Shown here in pieces: positions 9,547 to 18,299 of a stretch of 64,000 bases of DNA; position 1 is the stretch's first letter; the number at the start of each line of letters is the position of its first letter. The notes under the pieces were generated by a model. The model ran no database searches, had not been told where the DNA came from, and was given only the letters and a program-made list of their open reading frames with translations. The position numbers were made by a program, and so were the translations under genes. Origin of the DNA: Williamsia sp. 1135 (GTDB lineage Bacteria; Actinomycetota; Actinomycetes; Mycobacteriales; Mycobacteriaceae). The stretch covers positions 62,001 through 126,000 of the forward strand of contig NZ_MJEI01000094.1 in the NCBI RefSeq assembly GCF_002095395.1, read 5' to 3'.

Positions 9547-10752
9547 TCAGTCAGCCGAGACCTCTGCTGCCGGCGGGGTCGAGGTAGGCGTCGACGATGT
9601 GGTGTCAGGCTTTTCGGTGGTGTCAGGCTCCTCCGTGGTGGCCGCTGCCGCAGGTTCAGCTTCCGGCTCGAACTCGGGTGCCGTGTCCTTGACGTCCTCC
9701 GGCGCAGTCCAGATCGCCTCGGCCGGTTCCTCTTCCACGTCGGCTTCCGGCTCCGCCGCCCGATGCTTGCCGACGTACGTCTGCTCGGCTTCGGCAGCGG
9801 GCTCCGACTCATCCGCGACTGCGGGCGGCTCCGGCGCAGCGGCGACTCTGGCGGATGCCAGGGTGGACGTCGCGGTCGGCGGCACCAGGTCGCTCTCGAC
9901 ACGGATTCCGCCGGGGCCACCGACGCCGATGCGCAAGATGTCGCGAGTGAATTGCGGAATCGGAAGCGGAATCAGCCCGCCGTCGTCGCTCAATATCTGC
10001 AACGAGGTCGGATCGGCTATCGCGAATACGTACTCAGGTGATCCCGCCGCTTGCTCGACGCTGAAGAGGAACAGCAATCCCGCACAGCTTCCGATGTCGG
10101 ATGCCGAGGCATAGGTGACCAACCCCAGGCAACTGACGTTCTGGGCGACACCGATCACGTCGATGGCGGTCGCGATTCCGCCGATCGCGAATGCTGTGGA
10201 GGTGCCGGAATCAGAGGCTGCGATGGTGACGCCCAGCGGCAACGACGTGGCGGTCGCCGTACCCCCGCCAAGGGCGTTGAGCGCCACCGCAGCGCTGACG
10301 AAGCCCCACGCGTTTGCCTCGGCGTGGCCGGTTCCGAGTTGCGAGTTGGCGTACGCAACTCCGACACCGGAGATCTTGGCAGTCGATCCAGGATCGATGA
10401 CGATCTCCGGGGTTATCTCTACCCCGAGAATGATCAATGGTGGAACGACGATCGGCGCCCGTGCTGCGGCGGTACTGGTGATCGGGAGATCGACCCCCAG
10501 TTGATCGAGGACACCGATCAACGGCGGCGCGATGCTGTCTTTGCAGTCGACCGTGCTGGTCTTGACACCGCTCCCGGCGGTGCATTCGCGGAAAGTCAGT
10601 ACGTCCAGCGCCGACGCCGGCGTCGCTCCGAGCGTCACGCTCGCACCCATCGCTGCGGTCATCACGGCCGCGGTTGCGACCCCCGCGCGTTGTCGCCGGC
10701 GAACCGACTTCGACTTCTTGTGCCTGCCTGCCGATTTCGCCGCTCGCGCCAT
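9547..10752 (-). CDS. Secreted protein of unknown function with acidic Pro/Thr-rich C-terminus
   Basis: A 401-residue protein. It begins with a very basic N-terminus (KSAGRHKKSKSVRRRQR), a hydrophobic core and a likely signal-peptidase site after ATPASA (about residue 48). The mature part has four Cys (RECTAG, DCKD, NVSC, GSCAG) that could form two disulfides, a central Ala/Gly/Thr-rich region, then from about residue 300 a tail rich in Glu, Ala, Pro and Thr. ATG 10752 has AGAGAGG nine bases upstream. It converges on the LuxR gene with 30 bases between stops. I do not recognise the family. It reads as a surface or periplasmic protein. Confidence 0.7.
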   Translation of the reverse strand: MARAAKSAGRHKKSKSVRRRQRAGVATAAVMTAAMGASVTLGATPASALDVLTFRECTAGSGVKTSTVDCKDSIAPPLIGVLDQLGVDLPITSTAAARAPIVVPPLIILGVEITPEIVIDPGSTAKISGVGVAYANSQLGTGHAEANAWGFVSAAVALNALGGGTATATSLPLGVTIAASDSGTSTAFAIGGIATAIDVIGVAQNVSCLGLVTYASASDIGSCAGLLFLFSVEQAAGSPEYVFAIADPTSLQILSDDGGLIPLPIPQFTRDILRIGVGGPGGIRVESDLVPPTATSTLASARVAAAPEPPAVADESEPAAEAEQTYVGKHRAAEPEADVEEEPAEAIWTAPEDVKDTAPEFEPEAEPAAAATTEEPDTTEKPDTTSSTPTSTPPAAEVSAD

Positions 10753-10841
10753 GCGATGTGCCTCTCTGCTGAAGTGTAAGAGAAGTTACAGCCCCCGCGT
10801 CAGCTGCACAGGACAAATCGCGCGATTGGTCCGGAGACCGA

Positions 10842-11795
10842 TCAGAGGACCTCTCGCAGGAACGCGGTGATGTCCCGAAGGGCGGCGCGAGCAGGAGGCG
10901 CAACGCCGGGCAGCGCCGCGAAGCCGTGAACGGTGTCCGGGTAGTCGATGAGCTCGGCCCGCACTCCCGCCGCACGGAGGACCTCGCGGTACTTCTGGCC
11001 GTGGTCGCGCAGCGGATCGTGACCCGCCGTCAGGATCAGCGCCGGGGGTAGATCCTGGTGCGAGGCAGCGCGAATCGGCGATGCGCGCCAGTCCTCGGTG
11101 CCGTAGGCACCGGCCAGATACAGCTCGGTGAACGTGTGCATGACGGACGAGGTCAGGACCGGGGCGTCAGCATTCGCGTCCTCGGACGGCCAACGCTCGT
11201 ACATCTCGACCGCCGGATAGACCAGGACCTGACCGCGTAGCCCTGGCCCGCCGGCATCGCGCGCCGCCAGTGCCACGACCGAGGCCAGATTGCCGCCGGC
11301 ACTGTCGCCCATCACCGCCATCCGATCGGGGTCGCCACCGATGTCGGCCGCGTGACGGGCGACCCACTGCAGGGCTCCCCAGGCGTCGTCGACGGCGGCC
11401 GGAAAAGGATGTTCCGGCGCAAGTCGATATACCGGCGACACCACGATCGCTGTGGCTTGCGCTGCGACGCGGGTCGCCATCCAGCGCGACTGTTCCGGAG
11501 ATCCGAGGCACCATCCGCCGCCGTGATAGTTCACGACCACCGGGAGCACGCCGTCTGCCGCGACCGGCCGCTGGACGCGGAGCCTGCACGGACGCCCGCC
11601 GATTTCCGCGACGACATCGGAGACCTCGACGTCCTCGGAATCGGCCCCGAAGACGAAACGGCCGACGCCGGTCGCCAGGAGCTTCTCTCGTTTCGCGCGC
11701 AGCGCGATCATTTCGTCAGCGGTGGCCGGCTCCTTGGCGACCGTCTTGAGCAGAGCGCCGAAGGCGCGCGTTCGCAGCGGGAGCGGAACGGTCAC
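10842..11795 (-). CDS. Alpha/beta hydrolase, hormone-sensitive-lipase (HSL)-like esterase
   Basis: A 317-residue esterase/lipase. It has the HSL oxyanion motif HGGGWCLG near residue 92, the nucleophile elbow GDSAGGN near 163, a likely catalytic Asp in AGHDPL near 258 and a catalytic His in TVHGF near 288. This order and spacing match acyl-ester hydrolases of the HSL/LipR group, which act on short-chain or lipid esters. There is no signal peptide, so it is cytoplasmic. GTG 11795 is preceded by GAGAGGA. It lies 34 bases downstream of map on the same strand, so the two may be co-transcribed. Confidence 0.87.
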   Translation of the reverse strand: MTVPLPLRTRAFGALLKTVAKEPATADEMIALRAKREKLLATGVGRFVFGADSEDVEVSDVVAEIGGRPCRLRVQRPVAADGVLPVVVNYHGGGWCLGSPEQSRWMATRVAAQATAIVVSPVYRLAPEHPFPAAVDDAWGALQWVARHAADIGGDPDRMAVMGDSAGGNLASVVALAARDAGGPGLRGQVLVYPAVEMYERWPSEDANADAPVLTSSVMHTFTELYLAGAYGTEDWRASPIRAASHQDLPPALILTAGHDPLRDHGQKYREVLRAAGVRAELIDYPDTVHGFAALPGVAPPARAALRDITAFLREVL

Positions 11796-11829
11796 GAAGG
11801 AAGTCCTCTCGATCAGACGGCGGCGGACT

Positions 11830-12603
11830 CTAGAGCGTCGTCAGGATCTGCGGACCGGCCTCGGTGATTGCGACGGTGTGTTCCGAGTGTGCCGCGCGGG
11901 CGCCGGAGGCAGTGCGCAGTTCCCAGCCGTCCGGGGCGTGGACGTACTCGTCGGTTCCACCACGGATCAGCATCGGTTCGATGGCGATCACGAGTCCCGG
12001 CCTCAACGTCAGCCCCCGCCCGGCGCGTCCCTCGTTCGGAACAGGCGGCGCCTCGTGCATGGTGCGTCCGATGCCGTGACCCCCATGATCTTCGAGCATC
12101 CCGTATCCGGCGATCCGGGCCGGACCGGCGATCGCGTGCCCGATGTCGCCCATCTTGGCGCCGGGTTGTGCAGCCTCGATACCCCGCATCAGGGCGGCGT
12201 CGGTCGCGGCGATGAGGTCGAGGTCGGCTTGGTCCGCCTCTCCGACGACAAAGCTGATAGCGGCATCCCCGCACCACCCGTCGAGCAGTGCGCCGCAGTC
12301 GATGCTCACCAGATCGCCGTCTCTGATCACTCGCCCATCAGGTATCCCGTGCACCACAGCGTCGTTGACGCTCGCGCAGATGACCCCGGCGAACGGTGTC
12401 GGCGCCCAGTTCGGGTGGTAGTTCAGGAACACCGGCTCGGCGCCGGCATCGGAGATGACCGCGGCAGCGACGTCGTCGAGCTCCTTGAGGGTCGTTCCGA
12501 TGACGGCTGCACCCTTCACCGCGGCAAGCGCTCGGGCGACGACACTGCCCGCCTCACGCATCATCTCGATCTCACCGGGAGTCTTGAGGTCGACCACGCC
12601 CAC
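11830..12603 (-). CDS. map: Type I methionine aminopeptidase
   Basis: A 257-residue enzyme that removes the initiator Met from new proteins. The five metal ligands of the pita-bread fold are visible: two Asp in the SIDCGALLDGWCGDAA region (about 97 and 108), His in GHGIGRTMHEAP, Glu in IAIEPML and Glu in the final AAHSEHTVAI region. There is no N-terminal extension, so it matches the short MetAP type. Start codons GTG 12603 or GTG 12597 are both possible; an AAAGGA site precedes them. The usual housekeeping map sits in the secY-adk cluster, so this copy beside an esterase and a divergent XRE gene is probably a paralogue with its own regulation. Confidence 0.9.
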   Translation of the reverse strand: MGVVDLKTPGEIEMMREAGSVVARALAAVKGAAVIGTTLKELDDVAAAVISDAGAEPVFLNYHPNWAPTPFAGVICASVNDAVVHGIPDGRVIRDGDLVSIDCGALLDGWCGDAAISFVVGEADQADLDLIAATDAALMRGIEAAQPGAKMGDIGHAIAGPARIAGYGMLEDHGGHGIGRTMHEAPPVPNEGRAGRGLTLRPGLVIAIEPMLIRGGTDEYVHAPDGWELRTASGARAAHSEHTVAITEAGPQILTTL

Positions 12604-12625
12604 ACCGTCCTTTGCGCGAATTAAA

Positions 12626-12647
12626 ATACCGGTATTACTATACGGGT
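12626..12647. promoter_or_regulatory. Candidate operator for the XRE regulator between map and xre
   Basis: The 45-base gap between the divergent map and XRE genes holds a perfect 10-bp palindrome, ATACCGGTAT (12626-12635), followed after four bases by a related half-site, ATACGGGT (12640-12647). The second element ends one base before the ATG of the XRE gene. A dyad in so short a divergent spacer is a typical autorepression site. Protein binding is inferred. Confidence 0.45.
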
Positions 12648-12648
12648 C

Positions 12649-12909
12649 ATGGTTCGCGTACCCCTCACCCCCGGCGAAGTCGACCGGGGCCGCCGGCTCG
12701 GTGCAGTTCTGCGCGCAGCGCGTGGCGATCGCAGCATGGGACAGGTGGCGGTTGCGGCCGGCATCTCCGTGGAGACGCTGCGGAAAATCGAGACCGGACG
12801 CATCCCGACACCGGCCTTCTTCACCATCGCCGCCTTGGCCGACGAACTGTCTCTGTCGATGGATCAGCTGGCCGTTGCCCTCGCCGAGCCACAGAGATCT
12901 GCCTCATAA
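12649..12909 (+). CDS. Small XRE-family helix-turn-helix regulator
   Basis: An 86-residue protein that is almost entirely a Cro/C1-type HTH. The domain runs GRRLGAVLRAARGDRSM, then the helix-turn-helix MGQVAVAAGISVETLRKIE and GRIPTP, then a helical end. It starts at ATG 12649 with no clear Shine-Dalgarno. An AT-rich TACTAT element sits just upstream, so leaderless translation is plausible. Divergent from map with a dyad in the spacer, it probably represses itself and map. Confidence 0.83.
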   Translation: MVRVPLTPGEVDRGRRLGAVLRAARGDRSMGQVAVAAGISVETLRKIETGRIPTPAFFTIAALADELSLSMDQLAVALAEPQRSAS

Positions 12910-12960
12910 ACGCGTGCGTCAACCGCAGAATCCACAGCTTCGTCTGGAACAATCTCACCG

Positions 12961-15129
12961 GTGAGCGCGACTGTGACCGACCCCCTCGTCGAGTCCAGCC
13001 CTCCCAAGCGCTCCTCGGGTGGCGAATATCGCCTGGACCTCGACGGCTTGCGCGGCATCGCGATTACGCTCGTCGCGGTCTTCCACATCTGGTTCGGAAG
13101 GGTTTCCGGCGGCGTCGATGTCTTCTTGACGCTGTCGGGCTACTTCTTCGTGGCGTCGCTGCTCAAACACGTCTTGGCGACCAATCCGACCACTGAGAAC
13201 TGGGCGGAAGCGCTCAACCCCGGGCCCCGTCTGTGGCGACTGGCCCGACGGCTGTTGCCCGCGCTGCTGACCGTGCTGCTGTTCATCGTCGTGATGTGCC
13301 TGATCCTGATGCCGCGTACCCGCTGGTCACCGCTGGGCAACGAGGCCATCGCCTCGGCGCTGTACTACCAGAACTGGCATCTCGCTCTGGCGTCGCAGGA
13401 TTACGCCGCTGCCGACTCTGCCAACAGCCCGATGCAGCATCTCTGGTCGATGTCGGTGCAAGGTCAGTTCTTCGTCGTGACGATGCTGGCAGCGTTCGCC
13501 CTCGGCGGGATCCTCAAGCTGTTGGCGATGCGATTCGCCGCCTTCCGCAACCCACCGGTGATCCGCGGGATCGTGTTCACGGCGCTGCTCGCCGTAGCGG
13601 CGGTGTCCTTCGCCTGGGCGCACTACCGACACGGCATCAATCAGCCCTTCAACTACTACGACACCATCGCCCGAACGTGGGAACCCATCGTCGGCGGTCT
13701 GCTCGCGGTGTGGATGCCGCGTGTCCGGATGCCGCAGTGGATGCGCAACCTGCTGGGTCTGATCGCGCTGGGGCTGATCATCAGCTGCGGTTGGTGGATC
13801 GTCGGCGTGCAGCAATATCCGTCGACGATGGCACTGGTGCCCGTCGGTGCAACCCTGTTGCTGATCTGGAGTGGATCACGCCAGACCGCGCCCGGAGATG
13901 CTGCAGCGCCCGGCGCGGTGAGTTCGTGGCTCGCACATCCGTCGATCGTCTGGCTCGGCTCCATCGCATACGCGCTGTACCTCTGGCACTGGCCGCTGCT
14001 CATCTTCTACCTGACCTGGCAGTACAAGGATCGCGCCGATTTCATCGAGGGCGCAGGCATCATCGCCGTCTCGCTGGTGCTGGCGTGGGCGACGGCCAAG
14101 TACATCGAGTCGCCGCTGCGAGCAGGAAAGAAGAAGCCCGCCGCGCCTGCCCCGATACCCGCTCGGAGCCCTCGCTGGCTCAGCTACGCAACGGTGCTCA
14201 CCTCTATTCTGGTCGTCCTGACCGCGGTCACCGGCGTCGGGATCTGGCGCTGGAACGACCATGTCAAGAACCTGACCGTCGATACCGAAAACCTCGATCC
14301 ACGCCTCTATCCCGGCGCCCGCGCATTCCTTGACGACGCGCCGGTTCCTCGCGTCGACGCCGAACCCAGCCCTCAGGTGGCGGACAAGGATTGGCCGATC
14401 ACCTCCTACGACTCGGTGATCTCCGGCTGGAAGGACGGCTCGATCATCGTCGGGCAGTATGGCGACCCCACCGCGACCCGCACTGTCGCGCTGGTCGGTG
14501 GATCGCACGCCGAGTACTGGATCACCGCGCTCGACGCGATCGGCAAGGCCCATGGTTTCAAGGTCACCACGTACCTCAAGGTCGGCTGCCCGTTGACGAC
14601 GGATCACGTCTTCACCTGGTTCGGCCAGAAGTATTACCAGTGCAACGAGTGGTCCCGCGACGTGATGGCACGCCTCGCCGTCGACAAGCCGGATGTGGTG
14701 TTCACCAACAGCACTCGCCCGGTCGAGGGCCAGATCACCGGCGACTTCGTGCCCAAGGACTACATCGACGTCTTCAGTGAGTTCCGCGATCGGGGCCAGA
14801 AAGTCGTTGCGGTACGCGACAACCCGTGGTCGGTGGGGCAGGAAAGCCCACCCGAATGCCTGGCCCTGGGCAAGAAGCCGTCGGTGTGCGGCGTCGAGAG
14901 GTCGCTCGTGATGGCGCCCACCGACCCGGCGCTCGCCATCGCTCCCGACTTCCCGAACACGACCTTCCTCGACTACACCGACGCCATGTGCGACGCCACC
15001 TACTGCCCCGCCGTGGTGGGCAACATCCTGCTGTGGCACGACTTTCACCACCTGACCGCCACCTTCGTCCGCAGCTTGATCCCGGCGCTGACCGTGGATC
15101 TGCAGAAGGCTTTGCCCGGCTGGTGGTGA
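12961..15129 (+). CDS. OafA/YrhL-type membrane acyltransferase with C-terminal SGNH domain
   Basis: A 722-residue protein in two parts. Residues 20-400 are an acyltransferase-3 domain with about ten or more membrane helices; it opens YRLDLDGLRGIAITLVAVFH, with the conserved RG and the catalytic-type His in VAVFH. Residues from about 450 form an extracytoplasmic SGNH hydrolase-like domain with a block-I variant GGSHAEYW near 512 and a block-V DFHHLT near the end. Such enzymes O-acylate cell-wall polysaccharides or glycolipids, the first domain moving the acyl group across the membrane. GTG 12961 follows CTCACCG without a strong ribosome site. The substrate cannot be read from the sequence. Confidence 0.87.
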   Translation: MSATVTDPLVESSPPKRSSGGEYRLDLDGLRGIAITLVAVFHIWFGRVSGGVDVFLTLSGYFFVASLLKHVLATNPTTENWAEALNPGPRLWRLARRLLPALLTVLLFIVVMCLILMPRTRWSPLGNEAIASALYYQNWHLALASQDYAAADSANSPMQHLWSMSVQGQFFVVTMLAAFALGGILKLLAMRFAAFRNPPVIRGIVFTALLAVAAVSFAWAHYRHGINQPFNYYDTIARTWEPIVGGLLAVWMPRVRMPQWMRNLLGLIALGLIISCGWWIVGVQQYPSTMALVPVGATLLLIWSGSRQTAPGDAAAPGAVSSWLAHPSIVWLGSIAYALYLWHWPLLIFYLTWQYKDRADFIEGAGIIAVSLVLAWATAKYIESPLRAGKKKPAAPAPIPARSPRWLSYATVLTSILVVLTAVTGVGIWRWNDHVKNLTVDTENLDPRLYPGARAFLDDAPVPRVDAEPSPQVADKDWPITSYDSVISGWKDGSIIVGQYGDPTATRTVALVGGSHAEYWITALDAIGKAHGFKVTTYLKVGCPLTTDHVFTWFGQKYYQCNEWSRDVMARLAVDKPDVVFTNSTRPVEGQITGDFVPKDYIDVFSEFRDRGQKVVAVRDNPWSVGQESPPECLALGKKPSVCGVERSLVMAPTDPALAIAPDFPNTTFLDYTDAMCDATYCPAVVGNILLWHDFHHLTATFVRSLIPALTVDLQKALPGWW

Positions 15130-15136
15130 GAAGCCG

Positions 15137-15601
15137 TCAGGCGTTGTCCCCGGCCCACTTTGCGATGTCGGCAGGAGTGATCTCAACCGGACCTGTCGCC
15201 GGCTGCGTGACCCGTATGTGGTTACCGAACGGATCTCTCAGGGCACAATCGATGCCGTAAGGCTGCTCGACCGGCTCTTCGGTGAACTCGACGCCCTTCG
15301 CGGAAAGCTCCGCGAAGGTCTTACGGCAGTCGTCGGTGGTGAGGATCGCGGCGGCCCCGAGCGCACCCTTGGTCACCAGGTCGCGCACCTGCGCGGCCAC
15401 CTCTTCCGTCAGCGCGGGTGGTCCCGGCACTTCGAGGAGGATCTGCCGCTCCGGGTCCGAGGGCAACGTGATGGTGAGCCAGCGCATGAAACCCATGTCG
15501 ACGTCGTCCGCGACCTCGAATCCGAGTTTGCCCACATAGAAGTCGAGCGCTTCGTCCTGATCGAGTACCTGGATGGAGTGAATGGTGATCTTGTTGAACA
15601 T
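15137..15601 (-). CDS. VOC-family (glyoxalase/bleomycin-resistance fold) protein
   Basis: A 154-residue single-domain VOC protein with paired beta-alpha-beta-beta-beta units: ITIHSIQVLDQDEALDFYVGKLGFEV at the start and CALRDPFGNHIRVTQP near the end. A His near the N-terminus and a Glu in ILLEVPG could be metal ligands. The substrate is unknown. It is followed on the same strand by an AraC-type regulator only 10 bases upstream, so they form a two-gene operon. VOC and AraC pairs of this kind are common and usually uncharacterised. Confidence 0.8.
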   Translation of the reverse strand: MFNKITIHSIQVLDQDEALDFYVGKLGFEVADDVDMGFMRWLTITLPSDPERQILLEVPGPPALTEEVAAQVRDLVTKGALGAAAILTTDDCRKTFAELSAKGVEFTEEPVEQPYGIDCALRDPFGNHIRVTQPATGPVEITPADIAKWAGDNA

Positions 15602-15611
15602 GCCGCTGACG

Positions 15612-16037
15612 CTAGTTGCTGTGCGTCGACGAGGCTTCTCCGAAACTGCTCGGTTTCGACCAGCTCTTCACAAAGCACACCGGCACATTCACCGCCCCGA
15701 CACCCTTCCGGAAATCGCTGGGTGAACTACCGGTGACCGCCCTGAAGGTGCGGCTGAAGGTTCCGAGGCTTTCGAACCCGACCAGGCGCGCGACGTCGGT
15801 GACCGAGGTGTCCGTCCCTCGCAGCAATGCCATCGCACGTTCGATCCGGCGCCGCTGCAGATGACGATGCGGCGTCTCGCCGAAGGTGGCGCGGAACGTC
15901 CTCGTGAAGTGCGCCGGTGACATGTACGCGATGGCGGCCAGTTTCGGGACATCGAGTTCCTGCGCGTAGTCGCGGTCCATCGTGTCGCGGGCACGGAGCA
16001 ACCGCCGGTTCTGGTCTTCCGCAGGGCTCATCGCCAT
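15612..16037 (-). CDS. AraC-family transcriptional regulator, DNA-binding domain only
   Basis: A 141-residue protein that is little more than the two-HTH AraC domain. The first HTH lies around LAAIAYMSPAHFTRTFRATF and the second around SVTDVARLVGFESLGTFSRT, ending in the conserved F-x-P/S-S-x-F-R motif (SSPSDFR). A separate ligand-binding domain is missing, so it resembles SoxS/MarA-sized regulators. Its gene precedes the VOC gene by 10 bases on the same strand. Confidence 0.85.
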   Translation of the reverse strand: MAMSPAEDQNRRLLRARDTMDRDYAQELDVPKLAAIAYMSPAHFTRTFRATFGETPHRHLQRRRIERAMALLRGTDTSVTDVARLVGFESLGTFSRTFRAVTGSSPSDFRKGVGAVNVPVCFVKSWSKPSSFGEASSTHSN

Positions 16038-16069
16038 GGGGTGAGTCTATTGCTCGTCGACCGCCATTT

Positions 16070-17632
16070 TCAGGCAGCCACCGGCCGTCGCCATCCGTAG
16101 TCGACGGTGCGAATGGGTGGTTCCGACCGTGGCGCTCCGAACGCCTCGCGTGCGCGTTCTTTGAACCATGCGACGTCGTCTTCACCGTCGGGATTCCACA
16201 TCTCCGGATGGGTGAAGAACAGCTCCGAGAAGTGTGAGTTGTTGGGACGCGGTGGATCAGCTGTGCCGCGTTGGCGCCATCCGATCCGGCCTTGCCAGCC
16301 CGGTGGTCCGGTGCGGTTGGTGATGATCTCGGTGAGCCAGCCATTCGCGCCGTCGTGAACTTGTGCGTGGTCGCCGTCGCAGACCAGTGCCAACGCCGTG
16401 ATGTCGGTGCGGCCGCCTTTGGACCATTCGGTGAGGTGATGAACCGCAGTGCGGGTGGCCGGTTTGTCGCATCCCGGGCGGCAGCACCCACGGTCGGCGG
16501 CGATCAGCGCCAGTCGCTGATCGGCTGATGCCAGCCGCGCTTGGCGGCCCAGGAACAACGGGCGATGCTTGTTGTCGAGCAACGCCAGAAACTTACGCGT
16601 CGCCCCAGCCAGAGCGAGCGCATCGCGGACCGGAATCACACCGCCGGACGCAGTGGTCGCCAAGCCGACTTCGGATTCGAGTTGCTCGAGGGTCATGGTC
16701 ACGATGACCCGGGCCGGCAGTCCGCGGTGCTGACCGAGTTTGCCTTGTCCGACAACCATTTCCAGCAACCGGCGGAACGCATCGTGGTTGCGTTGCCCCT
16801 GACTGCGACTGTCGCGCGCTGCAGCTTCCTTGATGGTTTGCGGGTCGGCCTTGTCGACATTACCGCTCGGCGACTGCGGGTCCTCCGGATTGTTCATGCC
16901 TTTCGCCGCCCATTTCTCAGCGACCATGTCCCACAACGCCTTCGTCGCCGGATCGAGGTTGCCCTTGATCCCCGCCATGTGATCGGCACCCTGCTTGGAG
17001 GTGTTCAATTCTCGCTTCTGCTTGCGGTCGACATCGTCGAACGTTCCGTCGGGATTCAGATACGCGTGGAGGTGCAATCCGACCTTTTTCAGCTCGTCAG
17101 GGTCCATGGTCCGGGCAGCATCGGCCATCGACCTCTCGCCCTTCGCCCACAACCCGAGATCGCTGCGAATACTCGCGGGTAGCGCGGTCATCGTCTCGAA
17201 GATGACCTTCTCGTGCGCGAGGCCAATAGCACCGTCCCGCAGGGCTTTGGCGGTGTGGGGGTACCTCGGTTCGGTTACTTCACCGGTGATGCTGTGCCAG
17301 ATCCCTGTTCGCTCAGCCCGCTTCGATCTGGCGGACGCCTGTGCAGCTGAGATGCGTAGCACTAATCGCAGGAAATTGTTGTGCTTGTGTCCTAACTTGG
17401 CAGCAACCCTGCGCTCCGTCAGCTCGGCCGACAGCCTTATCTTGACGGCCTCGTCACGGCGGGTCTGCATCTCGACGGCCTGCGCCAACTCCACGGCTTC
17501 TTTGTCCGACATCATTGCCAATGGGACGTCGATCAATTTGCGCGACAACACCTCACGGACAGCAACGATCTCCGTCGCGTCGAGAGCCATGCCCTCGATG
17601 CGGTCGATCAGATCAGCCATGCCCGTGCTCAT
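16070..17632 (-). CDS. DUF222 / 13E12-type HNH endonuclease-domain protein
   Basis: A 520-residue protein with a long N-terminal DUF222 helical region (about 30-330) and a C-terminal HNH domain near 400-450. The HNH part has CCRPGCDKPATRTAVHHLTEW with paired Cys, the HH of the active site, and a later DGDHAQVH with the final His. This is the multicopy 13E12 family of actinobacteria; its members are presumed DNA endonucleases of unclear biological role. A second member is at 47368-48765. It stands alone between an AraC gene and a lipoprotein gene. Confidence 0.88.
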   Translation of the reverse strand: MSTGMADLIDRIEGMALDATEIVAVREVLSRKLIDVPLAMMSDKEAVELAQAVEMQTRRDEAVKIRLSAELTERRVAAKLGHKHNNFLRLVLRISAAQASARSKRAERTGIWHSITGEVTEPRYPHTAKALRDGAIGLAHEKVIFETMTALPASIRSDLGLWAKGERSMADAARTMDPDELKKVGLHLHAYLNPDGTFDDVDRKQKRELNTSKQGADHMAGIKGNLDPATKALWDMVAEKWAAKGMNNPEDPQSPSGNVDKADPQTIKEAAARDSRSQGQRNHDAFRRLLEMVVGQGKLGQHRGLPARVIVTMTLEQLESEVGLATTASGGVIPVRDALALAGATRKFLALLDNKHRPLFLGRQARLASADQRLALIAADRGCCRPGCDKPATRTAVHHLTEWSKGGRTDITALALVCDGDHAQVHDGANGWLTEIITNRTGPPGWQGRIGWRQRGTADPPRPNNSHFSELFFTHPEMWNPDGEDDVAWFKERAREAFGAPRSEPPIRTVDYGWRRPVAA

Positions 17633-17716
17633 GAGATATTTCTATCAGCACCCTCCGACAATCAGGCGACGCCAGAATCGACCAGCTGATCGCGATCTGA
17701 TGAGAGACTTCAGGTC

Positions 17717-18151
17717 GTGAGGGATACACCACTCGGAGCGATGACGGGTGTCGCGATTGTTGCCGCGTCCTTCTTGGTGGGTTGCTCACCTGACGAAAGG
17801 CTGAACACCGACGACAGCCGAGCTTCGTCGGCGCCGGGGAGCGAGGAGGTACGCCGTGCGTTCACGGCCTTTATCGACGCCCTGAACAGAGGGGAGACGC
17901 AGACGATCGAGGCGCTCTCCTGCGAATTGGCACCTTCGATTCCGCCTGAACCGAGGACCACCACCGTGGTCGACGTTCGAGTGATCACGATTGAGGGTGC
18001 CAACGCACGCGTCGACGCAGAGACCGTCCACAGTGCGCCAGGCGAATCGGCTTCGGACGCCGAACATATCAACTTCACCTGGAACTTCGTTCGCGAGGCA
18101 GGGACGTGGAAATACTGCCCTCTCATGTGGGAGCGCGGAGCAGGCGGGTAG
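17717..18151 (+). CDS. Small lipoprotein, LppA/Rv0361-like layout
   Basis: A 144-residue protein with an N-terminal hydrophobic stretch ending in FLVGC, a lipobox with Cys at about residue 23, so it is likely a membrane-anchored lipoprotein. The mature part (about 40-140) has an alpha-plus-beta NTF2-like look: a helix VRRAFTAFIDALNRG, strands, and TWNFVREAGTWKYCP at the end. A second Cys (LSCEL) and a third near the end could pair. The start is GTG 17717. Function unknown. It converges on the broken permease gene. Confidence 0.65.
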   Translation: MRDTPLGAMTGVAIVAASFLVGCSPDERLNTDDSRASSAPGSEEVRRAFTAFIDALNRGETQTIEALSCELAPSIPPEPRTTTVVDVRVITIEGANARVDAETVHSAPGESASDAEHINFTWNFVREAGTWKYCPLMWERGAGG

Positions 18152-18215
18152 CGGCGGTCCACTCGCTCACACGAGCGCTCCCGAACACGAAAAGAGCACA
18201 TTCGGAGCGAGTTTG

Positions 18216-18299
18216 GGCACGGTCGGCGGTTGGTTCGGCACGGTCGGCGGTTGGTTCGGCACGGTCGGCGGTTGGTTCGGCACGGTGGGCGGTTCAGCC
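18216..18299. repeat. 21-bp tandem repeat, four copies
   Basis: Three perfect copies of a 21-base unit beginning GGCACGGTCGGCGG and ending TTGGTTC (18216-18236, 18237-18257, 18258-18278) are followed by a diverged fourth (18279-18299). The array lies between two convergent genes and just reaches the stop codon of the frameshifted permease. The period is a multiple of three, but neither strand encodes a recognisable gene here. It is a minisatellite likely to vary in copy number among strains. Confidence 0.85.

Noticed and set aside
13876-15186. 436-codon frame opposite the SGNH acyltransferase
   Set aside because: Shadow of a protein with clear membrane and SGNH motifs.
18216-18299. CRISPR array
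   Set aside because: The repeat is directly tandem with no spacers, so it is a minisatellite. No cas genes are in the window.
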